64,000 bases of DNA from JAAYXS01 sp964550375 (GCA_964550375.1 CAZJYX010000019.1:1-64000), one strand, 5' to 3'; numbered from the stretch's first letter, positions 1 through 8,813 are shown. The notes: generated by a model from the letters alone, not told the origin. Numbers and translations: made by a program.

Positions 1-2
1 TA

Positions 3-701
3 GACTTCGAGTCATTCAGTGGCGGTAGAGCCAACAACCGCGGGGAGGTCTTCTATCTGGTCAAGTACGCCGGGCCGGGCATCACGGACGAGAACAAGTG
101 GGCGTTGTATTTCGGGCCCGTTGGGGCTGGTCGGCAGACACTGCGGCTTGGGGATCCCGCGCCGACGTTCCCGGCGGACATTCTGCTTGAGCACTTCTCG
201 CCCCTTGAAGCGGCCATGAACGACACGGGTGACATCATCCTGCCGACGCAGATTGCGGGTCCGGGCGTGACGGCGGATAACAATGTGGTTCTGTGGCTGC
301 GGCATCGGGTTCTGGGGCGCTGGGTGCCGCTGCTGCGGAGTGGCGACGAGCTGGATGGGCGGATGGTGTACGCCGAGGACGATCACGATTTTGCCATCGG
401 GTACTTCTCTCAGACGGGTGGAGCCGACGGTCGACGGCAGAGTCTCAACGACGAAGGCGCGCTGGCGATGCGGGTGGAGTTTACGGACGGGACGCACGGG
501 ATCTACCTGATCTCGCCGCCGGTGTTTGGGGATGGGGATGGGGATGGCGTTGTGGACGAGAACGACTGGGCGTTGCTGCTGGATTGTTGGACGGGACCGG
601 GGGGCAGCGTAACGCCGGAGTGCGCGGTCTTCGACCTTGATCTGGACGGCGACGTGGACCTGATCGATCAGCAGATGTTTCAGCAGCTCTTCCGAATGTA
701 G
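3..701 (+). CDS. Secreted dockerin-type protein, C-terminal part
   Basis: The frame is open from the left edge, so the N-terminus and any signal peptide lie outside the window. About 232 residues are visible. The body alternates short beta-type segments with Asp/Gly turns and contains no enzyme motif I recognise. The last 60 residues form a dockerin-like calcium module: a first loop with the Asp-rich run GDGDGDGVVDENDW and a second DLDLDGDVDLIDQQMF, separated by a Cys/Gly-rich turn. Proteins with this ending are exported and common in planctomycetes, where the dockerin is thought to mediate attachment or folding rather than cellulosome assembly. The gene stops at the dockerin and lacks the extra C-terminal tail seen in the next gene. 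The following gene starts 61 bases later on the same strand. Confidence 0.75.
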   Translation, partial: DFESFSGGRANNRGEVFYLVKYAGPGITDENKWALYFGPVGAGRQTLRLGDPAPTFPADILLEHFSPLEAAMNDTGDIILPTQIAGPGVTADNNVVLWLRHRVLGRWVPLLRSGDELDGRMVYAEDDHDFAIGYFSQTGGADGRRQSLNDEGALAMRVEFTDGTHGIYLISPPVFGDGDGDGVVDENDWALLLDCWTGPGGSVTPECAVFDLDLDGDVDLIDQQMFQQLFRM

Positions 702-741
702 GGGGACCGTGGCCATTACGAATGCGGTTAGCCGAGAAGGA

Positions 742-755
742 CCTCACATGTGAGG
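742..755. promoter_or_regulatory. Perfect 14-bp palindrome over a ribosome binding site
   Basis: CCTCACATGTGAGG is a perfect palindrome ending about 8 bases before the ATG at 763. Its 3' half runs into the GAGGGG Shine-Dalgarno stretch, so either protein binding or hairpin formation could control translation of the downstream gene. Function is inferred from position only. Confidence 0.4.
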
Positions 756-762
756 GGATACG

Positions 763-3700
763 ATGAAGCCTCGAAACTCATTGGTTGGCAGCAAGTTTGG
801 TTCGATGCTCCTGGGTGCAGGCGCGCTTGTCGTGGCGCTGGGGATAACAGGCGGTGTGACCGACTGGGCCGCTGGTCAGTGTTGCGAGCCACATCCGCAC
901 ATGACGCCCGAACCACCGGCGGGTCCACTGGCATGGATACTGGTGGAGCAACGGAGCGGTGATGATGAAGGTCGTGTGGCGGTCGTCGTGGACCACGACC
1001 TGTATGTGGGGCACCTGGAGGTACAAGACGCTATCGAGACGTTCGCTGATGATCTCGACGCGGAGGGACACGCTGTCGTGGCATTTCTGTTCAACGGGAC
1101 TGCGGAGCAGTTGCGCGGAGAGCTTCAGACGCTTTACGGCCAGGGGGCATCGCTGAGTGGGGCGGTCCTGGTGGGCGACCTGCCATTTGTCGTCTTCGAG
1201 CTGGAGAATGACAGTCCACACGGATACGTGGACTTTCCGGCGGACGCATTCTTCATGGACATGGATGGCGTCTGGGAGGACAACGAGGAGTATCCGGAAT
1301 ACACCGAATTCCCAGGGGGGAAGTATGACACCTGGATTGACTCGGGTGGGCGGGCTGAGATCTGGGTATCGCGGATCAAAACGAGCGATCTGCCGGCCAT
1401 TCAGGTGTTGGGGCAGCCGGTGCCGCAAGAGGACATCATCGTCGCGTACTTTGCGCGCAACCACGCTCTTCGCAGCAACCCCGATTTTGACATCTTCGGC
1501 CCTGCGTCTCGAACGCTGGTGTACGCGGACACGGACGAGCCACGCACTCCCGAGCTACACTGTACGACTGCGGCTTTGAGCAGGGCTTTCGATGCTGAGA
1601 TCCAGATGGACTGGGCATGCAGTGTGGGCACGACGAGGTCGAATTACATCCTTCGCTTGCTGGGGCAACATGCGTCGCCTCCCGTTTATCCCGACTACCA
1701 TTATATACATGAGGTTAGCCACGGCAGTGTAACTCAGCACGGGTTCTGGAACAGTGGGAGCATGGAGTACGTGTCGGGAACCGATTATTTGGAGATGGAT
1801 CCCGCGGCCGTCGGTTTTTCGCTGATGAGCTGTCAGACGTGCGATTTTGCGCACTACCGGCCGGAGTTCCCGGGGCAGTTCGGGCGGAACTTTCTGGGCG
1901 GGCTGGTAGCGTTCAATCCGGAAGGGCAGGCGCTGGTCGTGTTCGGCTACAGCAAGGCTGCGCACGTGTCCCTCGGGCACCAGCTCTGGCAGGAGGTTGG
2001 CATCGGGCGGCCGTTTGGAGAAGGATACAAGGCGCAATTCAACGGGCCAGACAACGCGGCTCAGCTCGGTTTCGTGCTCTTGGGCGACGGTTCGTTGAAG
2101 GCGCGGTCGCGTCGGTGGGATGGGGGAGGACTTGACTCGTCTTGGTCTACCGTCGAAAACTGGGAAGGGGACGAGTTGCCCGGCAATTACGCCCATGTGC
2201 GAATCAGTGGGGCGACTGTGCAGGTCGAGCCAGAGTGGCCCTACAACAGGGTGTGGTCGGTGGATTTGCGCGAGGGGGCGGAGCTTGAGATCGATCCATA
2301 CCGCGGCCTGTATGTTCAGGCCTTGCTGCGCGCCGAAGCGGCAGCAGTTAGCACGATTACGATGCGAGCCCGTAGCTTCCTGGAATTGCGCGATCTTGCG
2401 AATGTAACGGTTGTCATGGAGGAGACGCCGGCGGGGAGCACGACGGATCTGGTGGCGAGTGGCGCCATCAAGAGTGCCACGATCACGGTGAATGAGAATT
2501 GCCACATGGATGCAGAGAAGATCGAGGACTCCGAAGTCACGGTAGCAGCAGGTAGCGTCGTGAATGTCGGCGTAATCAACGATTGCGTCTTTGCGTTAGC
2601 GGACAACGGCAGTCTGACGGGACCGACAACCATTAGCCGGAGCCGGTTTCAAGTAGGCGAGGCGGCCAGCGTGACCACTGGTTCGCTCGTGGACTGCGGC
2701 TTCAACGTGGAAACGGGCGCGACGGTGACTGCCAGCGGGGGAATCTCAGGAGCGGCGGGGCTGGATGGTACGCCCGACTGGGGCGTCTATGGGGGCAGCG
2801 TGGAGGCCGGGGGGCAGAGCCGGCCTTGGGGCACGTGGGATATGTCTGGCGGGAGCGCGGCGTTCGAGGAGATGTATGCCGACGGGACGCGGGCGCTGCA
2901 CATAATACTGCTGGACGGTTCAGAGGTGGGAATCGCAGAGATGCGTGCGGAATCACTGATTCGCACATTTCCAAATGGCCCGGAGCACGATCTCGCGTAT
3001 GGCAGCGACGGCACCAGGGCTAATCAGTTCGGCGGGGGCTCGACGGATGCGCCGGTCGATCGCATGTACTTTGGCGACAACACGCGCATCAGTGTCGCAG
3101 AGGGGGTTAGCGACGCTAGCCTGAATCTCGACCTGCGCTGCGAGCTGCACATCGCGAGCGACTTCAGACAGCGGTTTGTGTATGAGGGATGGGACACGCG
3201 TGGCGTTGACGTCACGGCGCACGCGATCAACGATCCGGGGGATGCGCAGGTCATCGAGTTGATCTCGCCGTTGCGGTCGGCATCTTTGAATCCGCCGCAT
3301 TTCGGGGATGTGCCCTGCGTGGGTGCGTTCCGGGATCTGACGCTGCCGGACGGCGGGGGCCAAGTTGCGCCGACGGTGATGCGGAACTTGTACGACAATT
3401 CGGAGTATGGTTGGCCGACGGCGACGGGGTGGTTCGAGGACGTGTACGTGGGAGATGATCGGAAGCTCGACTTCTACGAAGACGAGGGGGCGATCCACTA
3501 CTCGGGTGATCGCGTCATCAATGGGACTGTGCGGTACTGGCATAGCGGCGTCCCGATGATCGTTACGGAGCACAGCACGCCGGCGCTTGATGATCTCATT
3601 ATCCCGGCAGTGGCGACGCTCTATGGCGATTGGAATGGGGATTGCGTGATTTCGAACATCGAGTTGGTGCAGCTTCAGGCGGCGGTTGCCGGCGGGTCGA

Positions 3701-4071
3701 GCACGTATGACCCGCTCATGGATAGCAACTGCGACGGTGTGCTCAGCAACGTGGAGCTCGCCAAGTTCCTGGACAACATGCTTGTGCAGCCGCCGTGCGG
3801 CGGGCGGGACGGCGGCGGTGAGCGCGGCGAGGGTGAGGGTGAGGACTGGGCGTCTGAGGAGGACGGCGGCGCGGAGGAAGAGGAGGGAGCCGGCGAGGGG
3901 TCGGGCGGCGAGGATGGCGTGGATGTCGCCGAACTGGCCGAGTGGATCATGGCGGAGCTTTCGCCGGAGGAATTGGCGGTATTTGTGGCGGATCTGGCGG
4001 CGGCTGCTGAAGAATTCGCCGGGACGCCGGCGGGTGCTGATATGGCGGCGCTGCTGGCGGAGTTTGAGTAG
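763..4071 (+). CDS. Secreted gingipain-like (clan CD) peptidase with beta-helix region, dockerin and C-terminal tail
   Basis: A 1102-residue exported protein. The ATG follows GAGGGG by 5 bases, and residues 1-40 form a signal peptide with a hydrophobic core near 14-30. Residues 45-430 resemble the catalytic region of C25 gingipain-type peptidases. A hydrophobic stretch ends in SHG (His320-Gly321), and a second one ends in SCQTCDF with Cys357. This is the spacing and context of the clan CD His/Cys dyad, and the C-x-x-x-DF ending resembles the gingipain nucleophile region. Residues 450-900 are a long repetitive beta-rich segment of the right-handed beta-helix type. A two-loop dockerin follows at about 955-1010, then an acidic Gly/Glu linker and a helical tail ending GTPAGADMAALLAEFE. 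That tail is shared with the protein at 34663-36285. Peptidase activity is inferred from motifs only. Confidence 0.65.
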   Translation: MKPRNSLVGSKFGSMLLGAGALVVALGITGGVTDWAAGQCCEPHPHMTPEPPAGPLAWILVEQRSGDDEGRVAVVVDHDLYVGHLEVQDAIETFADDLDAEGHAVVAFLFNGTAEQLRGELQTLYGQGASLSGAVLVGDLPFVVFELENDSPHGYVDFPADAFFMDMDGVWEDNEEYPEYTEFPGGKYDTWIDSGGRAEIWVSRIKTSDLPAIQVLGQPVPQEDIIVAYFARNHALRSNPDFDIFGPASRTLVYADTDEPRTPELHCTTAALSRAFDAEIQMDWACSVGTTRSNYILRLLGQHASPPVYPDYHYIHEVSHGSVTQHGFWNSGSMEYVSGTDYLEMDPAAVGFSLMSCQTCDFAHYRPEFPGQFGRNFLGGLVAFNPEGQALVVFGYSKAAHVSLGHQLWQEVGIGRPFGEGYKAQFNGPDNAAQLGFVLLGDGSLKARSRRWDGGGLDSSWSTVENWEGDELPGNYAHVRISGATVQVEPEWPYNRVWSVDLREGAELEIDPYRGLYVQALLRAEAAAVSTITMRARSFLELRDLANVTVVMEETPAGSTTDLVASGAIKSATITVNENCHMDAEKIEDSEVTVAAGSVVNVGVINDCVFALADNGSLTGPTTISRSRFQVGEAASVTTGSLVDCGFNVETGATVTASGGISGAAGLDGTPDWGVYGGSVEAGGQSRPWGTWDMSGGSAAFEEMYADGTRALHIILLDGSEVGIAEMRAESLIRTFPNGPEHDLAYGSDGTRANQFGGGSTDAPVDRMYFGDNTRISVAEGVSDASLNLDLRCELHIASDFRQRFVYEGWDTRGVDVTAHAINDPGDAQVIELISPLRSASLNPPHFGDVPCVGAFRDLTLPDGGGQVAPTVMRNLYDNSEYGWPTATGWFEDVYVGDDRKLDFYEDEGAIHYSGDRVINGTVRYWHSGVPMIVTEHSTPALDDLIIPAVATLYGDWNGDCVISNIELVQLQAAVAGGSSTYDPLMDSNCDGVLSNVELAKFLDNMLVQPPCGGRDGGGERGEGEGEDWASEEDGGAEEEEGAGEGSGGEDGVDVAELAEWIMAELSPEELAVFVADLAAAAEEFAGTPAGADMAALLAEFE

Positions 4072-4159
4072 CGGCGGAGAACTTATCTCAAGACCGGCGT
4101 CCGGCGGAGCTAGCCGAGAACAGGGCGGTTGAGAGGTAGGCGTTGTGACCCGCCCCCGG

Positions 4160-4180
4160 CCCCGCCCTGGGAGGGCGGGG
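4160..4180. repeat. GC-rich inverted repeat
   Basis: The arms CCCCGCCCT and AGGGCGGGG pair over 9 bp around a GGG loop, within the 223-bp space between two convergent genes. There is no T-tract. It resembles the C-rich/G-rich palindromes often scattered between planctomycete genes; a related one lies at 36526-36546. Confidence 0.6.
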
Positions 4181-4190
4181 AGTTTGACTG

Positions 4191-4294
4191 GCGGCGAGTT
4201 CTGAGGGCCGCGGAGTATTGCGTTAGGTCATGTGGCGGGCCGGGCGAGGGTTGCGAGGCCCTTGTCCGGCCCGCGTTGTGGTTGGGGGGCGGGG
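4191..4294. repeat. 104-bp intergenic repeat, copy 1
   Basis: Aligned by eye, this segment matches 36285-36388 with about five substitutions and no gaps. Its core is a hairpin with arms GCGGGCCGG (4235-4243) and CCGGCCCGC (4266-4274), identical in both copies. Both copies lie between convergent genes and downstream of a dockerin-plus-tail gene. A role as a two-way transcription end or RNA-stability element is plausible but unproven. Confidence 0.8.
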
Positions 4295-6007
4295 TCAGGG
4301 TGCGGCGGCGGGGCGGCCGGCTTTGCGGGGGTCGCTGGCGCCGATGAGTGTGCCGTCCGGGCGGATCTGGACCGCCTGGACGACGGCGCTGCGGCGCTTG
4401 GTGCTGATGGTCTGGCCGGCCTTGGTCAGGGCGGCGAGGGCGTCCGCCGGCGGGTCGGCGTCGAAGTAGACTTCGTCGGGCTGCCACTGGTGGTGGAGGC
4501 GGGTGGCGGCGACGGCCTGCTCCAGCGGTTGGTTGAACTCCATGACGTTCAGCAGGACCTGGAGGGTGGCGGTGATGATGCGCGGCCCGCCGGAGGCACC
4601 GAGGGCGAGCACGGGACGGCCGTCCTGGAAGACGATGGTGGGGGTCATGCTCGACAAGGGGCGTTTGCCGGGGCCGACGAGGTTGGGGCGGCCCTGTTGC
4701 AGGCCGAAGAGGTTGGCCTGGCCGGGGACGGTGAGGAAGTCGTCCATCTCGTTGTTCAGGATGATGCCGAAGGGCTGGGCCACGACGAGCGAGCCGAAGG
4801 TGTCGTTGATGGTTTCGGTGAGGGCGACGATGTTGCCGTGGCGGTCGACGATGGTGAAGTGGGAGGTGCCGGCGTCGTCGGGTGGTAGTGTGCCGAAGTC
4901 TGCGGGGCGGGTGGCGGTGCGGCGGGCGAGGGTTTCGGCGTAGGCTTGGCTGGTGAGGCGGGCGACGGGGATATCGGAGAAGTCGGGGTCGCCGAGCCAG
5001 CGGGCGCGGTCGGCGAAGGCGTGCTTGAGGGCGTTGACGAGTGCGGGGTGGTATTGGGCGGCGTCGTGAAGCGGGCGGAGGCCGCCCGAGTCGCGGGCGA
5101 GTATGCCGAGGATGTTGAGCGTTTGGGCGAGGCAGACGCCGCCGGAGGAGGGGGGTGGCATAGTGACGACGTCGTACTTGTCGGTAGTGATGCGGAGTGG
5201 GGTGCGTTCGATGACGCGGTAGGCCTCGAGGTCGGCGGGGTATATTTCGCCGCCGGCGGCGTTGACAGCGCGGACGATGGCGTAGGCGATGGATCCGCGG
5301 TAGAAGGCGGCGGGGCCGTCGTCGGCGATGGTCCGCAGGGTGGCGGCGAGTTGTGGGCGGCGGACGCGTTGGCCGAGTTCGGGTGGGCGATTATGTGGGA
5401 GGACCATGGCGATGAAGGGGCCGTGGTGGGTGCGGAGCTGGGGCCATTTGGCGAGGTTGGCGAGGACGGTCTGGCAGGCTTCGCGATAGGCTGGGTCGGC
5501 TTCGAAACCGGTTTCGGCGAGTGTGGCAGCCGGCGTTACGAGCTCAGCCCAGGGGCGTGAGCCGAAGCGGGCGTGGAGTTCGCCGAGGCCGGCGAGTTGG
5601 CCGGGGATGCCGACGGCGTTGCCGCCGAAGATGCTGGCGGATGGGCCGTTGGCGCGATTGGCGTGGAGGCCGGCGTAGCGTTGGGGGGTGGCGGAGGCGG
5701 GTGCGGATTCGCGGAAGTCGAGGGCGATGCAGCGGTCTTCGGCGGCGATGTAGAGGAGGGCGAAGCCGCCGCCGCCGATGCCGGTGCCGAAGGAGCGTGT
5801 GACGGAGAGGGTCAGTGATGTGGCGACGGCGGCGTCGAAGGCGTTTCCGCCGGCGGTTAGGACATCGGCGCCGATTTGGGAGGCGCGGGGGCAATCGCTG
5901 GCGACCATGCCGGCGGTTCCGCGGGCGATCCAGGGTGCGTCGGCGGCGAGAGTGGTGGCGGCGAGCAGGGGCAGTGCGACGAGTGCGAGCCGGAGAGTGC
6001 GGGTCAT
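4295..6007 (-). CDS. ggt: Gamma-glutamyltranspeptidase
   Basis: A 570-residue Ntn-hydrolase precursor that transfers or hydrolyses the gamma-glutamyl group of glutathione and similar peptides, normally in the periplasm. The ATG at 6007 gives a clear signal peptide (MTRTLRL, hydrophobic core, cleavage near ALAADA-like residues 20-24). The autocleavage site is present: GTSHF with Thr381 becomes the N-terminus of the small subunit, close to Thr391 of the E. coli enzyme. The small-subunit motifs PLSSMTPT and GASGGPRI, which bind substrate, are also present. Length is typical of the family. The same frame stays open far upstream, but that extension runs through panC and lgt on the other strand and is not coding. 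It is divergent from panC across about 140 bp. Confidence 0.95.
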   Translation of the reverse strand: MTRTLRLALVALPLLAATTLAADAPWIARGTAGMVASDCPRASQIGADVLTAGGNAFDAAVATSLTLSVTRSFGTGIGGGGFALLYIAAEDRCIALDFRESAPASATPQRYAGLHANRANGPSASIFGGNAVGIPGQLAGLGELHARFGSRPWAELVTPAATLAETGFEADPAYREACQTVLANLAKWPQLRTHHGPFIAMVLPHNRPPELGQRVRRPQLAATLRTIADDGPAAFYRGSIAYAIVRAVNAAGGEIYPADLEAYRVIERTPLRITTDKYDVVTMPPPSSGGVCLAQTLNILGILARDSGGLRPLHDAAQYHPALVNALKHAFADRARWLGDPDFSDIPVARLTSQAYAETLARRTATRPADFGTLPPDDAGTSHFTIVDRHGNIVALTETINDTFGSLVVAQPFGIILNNEMDDFLTVPGQANLFGLQQGRPNLVGPGKRPLSSMTPTIVFQDGRPVLALGASGGPRIITATLQVLLNVMEFNQPLEQAVAATRLHHQWQPDEVYFDADPPADALAALTKAGQTISTKRRSAVVQAVQIRPDGTLIGASDPRKAGRPAAAP

Positions 6008-6149
6008 GGCGAGGCTCCTGGTTGGATAATCGGGCCGGGCGGTTGGGCCGGGCTGGTGGGTATTGTAACGCTGGTGGGCGGTTGGGGGGGGCGCGAGTGC
6101 GGCTGGTGACGGGGTGACAAGGCGGGCGGGGCGCGATTCAATGGGTGGC

Positions 6150-7010
6150 ATGATAGTGACACGGGATATCGCGGAGACGCGGGCGGCGGTGAGTGCGGCG
6201 CGGCAGGGCGGTCGGCGGATCGCGTTCGTGCCGACAATGGGGGCGCTGCACCAGGGGCACGTGGCGCTGATGGCGGCGGCGCGGCGTGATGGGGCGTTCG
6301 TGGTGGTGAGCATTTTCGTGAACCCGACGCAGTTTGGGCCGCAGGAGGATTTTGCGGCGTACCCGCGGGATGAGGCGGGCGATTTGCAGGTCTGCGAGCA
6401 GGCCGGGGTTGAGCTGGTGTTCATGCCGGCGGTGGGGGCGATGTATCCGGAGGGTGCCGCGACGAGTGTGCGGGTGGCCGGTTTGACGGAGACGCTGTGT
6501 GGGGCGTCGCGGCCGGGGCACTTTGATGGTGTGGCGACGGTGTGTGCAAAGCTGTTCAACATTGTGCAGCCGGACGCGGCGTATTTCGGGGAGAAGGACG
6601 CGCAGCAGTTGGCGGTGATTCGGCGGATGGTGCGCGACCTGGATATGCCGCTGGAGGTTGTGGGCTGCGCGACGGTGCGTGAGGCGGGCGGGCTGGCGGT
6701 GAGCAGCCGGAACGCGTATTTGTCGGCGGCGGAGCGTGAGCAGGCGGCGTGTCTGTACGGGGCGTTGTGCGTGGCGCGGGACAGGATTGCTGGCGGGGAG
6801 CGGGATGCGGGAGCGGTAACGGCGGCGGCGCGCGAGGTGATAGTGGCGGCGGGGGCGGCGAAGATCGAGTACATCAGCGTGGTGGGGCCGGAGTCGCTGC
6901 AGGAGGTGCGGCGGATTGATGGGCCGGTGCTGGTGGCGCTGGCGATGCGGATAGGGCCGGCGCGGCTGATTGACAACATGCTGGTGGACCCTGGGGAGCC
7001 GGGGGCATAG
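6150..7010 (+). CDS. panC: Pantothenate synthetase
   Basis: A 286-residue enzyme that joins pantoate and beta-alanine with ATP, the last step of pantothenate synthesis. The nucleotidyltransferase signature PTMGALHQGH lies at 28-37, with His34 and His37 as the ATP-binding HxxH pair. The KDAQQL stretch and the SSRNAYLS motif follow in the usual order. I chose the ATG at 6150 because it matches the usual N-terminus of the family (MIV then a short helix); an ATG at 6141 would add three residues. Lgt follows 44 bases downstream on the same strand and may be cotranscribed. Confidence 0.95.
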   Translation: MIVTRDIAETRAAVSAARQGGRRIAFVPTMGALHQGHVALMAAARRDGAFVVVSIFVNPTQFGPQEDFAAYPRDEAGDLQVCEQAGVELVFMPAVGAMYPEGAATSVRVAGLTETLCGASRPGHFDGVATVCAKLFNIVQPDAAYFGEKDAQQLAVIRRMVRDLDMPLEVVGCATVREAGGLAVSSRNAYLSAAEREQAACLYGALCVARDRIAGGERDAGAVTAAAREVIVAAGAAKIEYISVVGPESLQEVRRIDGPVLVALAMRIGPARLIDNMLVDPGEPGA

Positions 7011-7054
7011 GATTCGGTTTTCGGTCGCAGGTTGCAGAGGACGGACGCGCTGCC

Positions 7055-8272
7055 ATGGTGCCGGTTGCATTTCGGATACCGTTTCTGGAGTTGGACGTAC
7101 CGGGGTACGGGCTGGCGCTGACGATCGGCTTTCTGCTGTCGGTGGCGTGGGCGGTGCGGCGGGCGACGAGGTCGGGGGCCAACCCGGACGTGGTGTTGAA
7201 CTGTGCGTTCATCGCGCTGATCGGCGGGGTCGTCGGGGCGCGCGCGATGTACGTCGTTCACTATCCGGAGCAGGTGATTCCGGCGAACGCGGGCGCGGTG
7301 CAGACGTTGCTGGCGGTGGTGAACGTGCGGCAGGGGGGTCTGGAGGTTTACGGGGGTGTGTTGCTGGCGGCGGTGACGGCGGTTGGCTATCTGCTGGTGC
7401 GGCGGCACTCGCTGCGGTGGTACCTGGACATAATAGCGCCGTCGCTGGCGTTGGGGATGGGGCTGGGGCGGATCGGGTGTTTCCTGAACGGGTGTTGCTG
7501 GGGTCATCAGTGTGATTTGCCGTGGGGTGTGCGGTTTCCGTTCGGCAGCAACGCGATGATCGAGCAGTGGTACGACGGCCGGCCGGGGTTGGAATTGCCG
7601 CAGGAGCTGATCAACGCGCCGCCTCACGGGATGCTCGTTACGGGCGAGTCGGCGAGTCCGCTGCCGCGCGACGTGCTGCTGATGAAGGAGCGCGACGTAG
7701 AGAAATACCTGCCGGTGTGGCGAGAGCTGAAGGAATTGGTTGCATTGCAGGCGCAGGCGAAGACCAGCCGCGAGCAGCAGGAAATCGCGCGGCGTGCGGC
7801 GCGGTTGGGCTGCCAGGCGGACACGGCGCAGAAGTACGGGTTGGTGCTCGAAGCGCTGGATCGGCATGGGCTGAGCCTGGCGCAGCTTCAGGAATTGGCG
7901 CGGCCGCACCGGGCGCTACCCGTGCATCCGACGCAGTTGTACTCGACCATTGTGCTGGTGCTACTGGCGTTGTTCTTGAGTGCGCTGTACTGGCGCAGGA
8001 CGCGGGACGGGCAGGTGATCTGCGCGTTCATGGTGCTGGAGCCGTGGTCGCGCTACTTGTTGGAGATCATCCGGGCGGATAATCCACAGGACACGTTCAG
8101 CATGACGGTATCGCAGTTCATTGGGGCGCTGCTGGTGGTGACCGGGGTGGTTGGTTGGCTGGTCCTGCAGCGCTTGCCGGCGCGGTCGGTGAGGGCCGTG
8201 CGGTGGGAACCGGAAGTGGCCGCGGCGGCGGAGGGCGCGGACAAGGCGGGTCGGCCGGCACGCGGTCGTTAG
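7055..8272 (+). CDS. lgt: Prolipoprotein diacylglyceryl transferase with large insert
   Basis: A 405-residue inner-membrane enzyme that attaches diacylglycerol to the lipobox cysteine of prolipoproteins. Several hydrophobic helices are seen, plus the Lgt signature region GRIGCFLNGCC near 138-148 and HPTQLY at 291-296, near the C-terminal helices. Ordinary Lgt proteins have about 260-300 residues. Here a hydrophilic, partly helical insert of roughly 110 residues (about 170-285) separates the signature from HPTQLY. The frame is clean across it, so it is not an assembly artefact. Lipoproteins that could be its substrates occur in the window at 29517 and 55410. Confidence 0.92.
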   Translation: MVPVAFRIPFLELDVPGYGLALTIGFLLSVAWAVRRATRSGANPDVVLNCAFIALIGGVVGARAMYVVHYPEQVIPANAGAVQTLLAVVNVRQGGLEVYGGVLLAAVTAVGYLLVRRHSLRWYLDIIAPSLALGMGLGRIGCFLNGCCWGHQCDLPWGVRFPFGSNAMIEQWYDGRPGLELPQELINAPPHGMLVTGESASPLPRDVLLMKERDVEKYLPVWRELKELVALQAQAKTSREQQEIARRAARLGCQADTAQKYGLVLEALDRHGLSLAQLQELARPHRALPVHPTQLYSTIVLVLLALFLSALYWRRTRDGQVICAFMVLEPWSRYLLEIIRADNPQDTFSMTVSQFIGALLVVTGVVGWLVLQRLPARSVRAVRWEPEVAAAAEGADKAGRPARGR

Positions 8273-8381
8273 CGATTCGAGTAGCGCGCACATCGTTGGG
8301 AGCGGGCCGGGCCGAGTTGTGACGCGGGGGTCGGGCTCGTAGAATCACATGCCCGTTACCTGGGCAGATAAAGGATGCAGC

Positions 8382-8780
8382 ATGGCTGACGAACAGAAGA
8401 AGATCATAGTGGACGACGATTGGAAGAAGGAGGCGCAGCAGGAGAAGGAGCGGCTGTCTCAGCAGGCTGCGGCGGGCGCCGAGGAGGCGCTGCCGGAGCC
8501 GTCGTTCGTCGAGCTTGTCAACCTGATTGCGATCCAGGCGCTGGTTGGTCTGGGGCTGATGGGTGGTCCGCGCGGCGAGCGGATTCCGCCGAACCCGGAG
8601 GCGGCCAAGCACTTCGTGGACATGCTGCAGGTGCTGGAAGACAAGACCAAGGGGAACCTGACGGGGGAAGAGAAGAAGGTCCTCGATGGCGTGCTGTACG
8701 AGATACGGATGCGCTATGTCGAGGTGGTCGGCGGTCGCGCGCCGGACGGCCCGGGCGTCCCTGGCGTGCCGGGGGTGTAG
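8382..8780 (+). CDS. DUF1844 family protein
   Basis: A 132-residue soluble protein. It opens with a short acidic segment (KKIIVDDDWKKEAQ), then a charged helix, then a compact helical domain with the family's AIQALVGLGLMGG stretch and a helix ending VEVVGG. The tail is Gly/Pro-rich. DUF1844 proteins are small cytoplasmic proteins of unknown role, common in planctomycetes and deltaproteobacteria. I chose the ATG at 8382 because AAAGGA precedes it at proper spacing and the N-terminus then matches the family. An upstream ATG at 8349 adds eleven unlikely residues. It lies 109 bases after lgt and 33 bases before the vWA operon. Confidence 0.85.
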   Translation: MADEQKKIIVDDDWKKEAQQEKERLSQQAAAGAEEALPEPSFVELVNLIAIQALVGLGLMGGPRGERIPPNPEAAKHFVDMLQVLEDKTKGNLTGEEKKVLDGVLYEIRMRYVEVVGGRAPDGPGVPGVPGV

Positions 8781-8813
8781 AGACGATCGGCGCCCCGTGG
8801 TGAGGTTGCGGCG

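Noticed and set aside
4295..7909. Very long leftward open frame extending ggt to 1204 codons
   Set aside because: The upstream 630 codons lie opposite panC and lgt, are Arg/Pro-rich and have no protein motifs. It is a GC-rich shadow frame.
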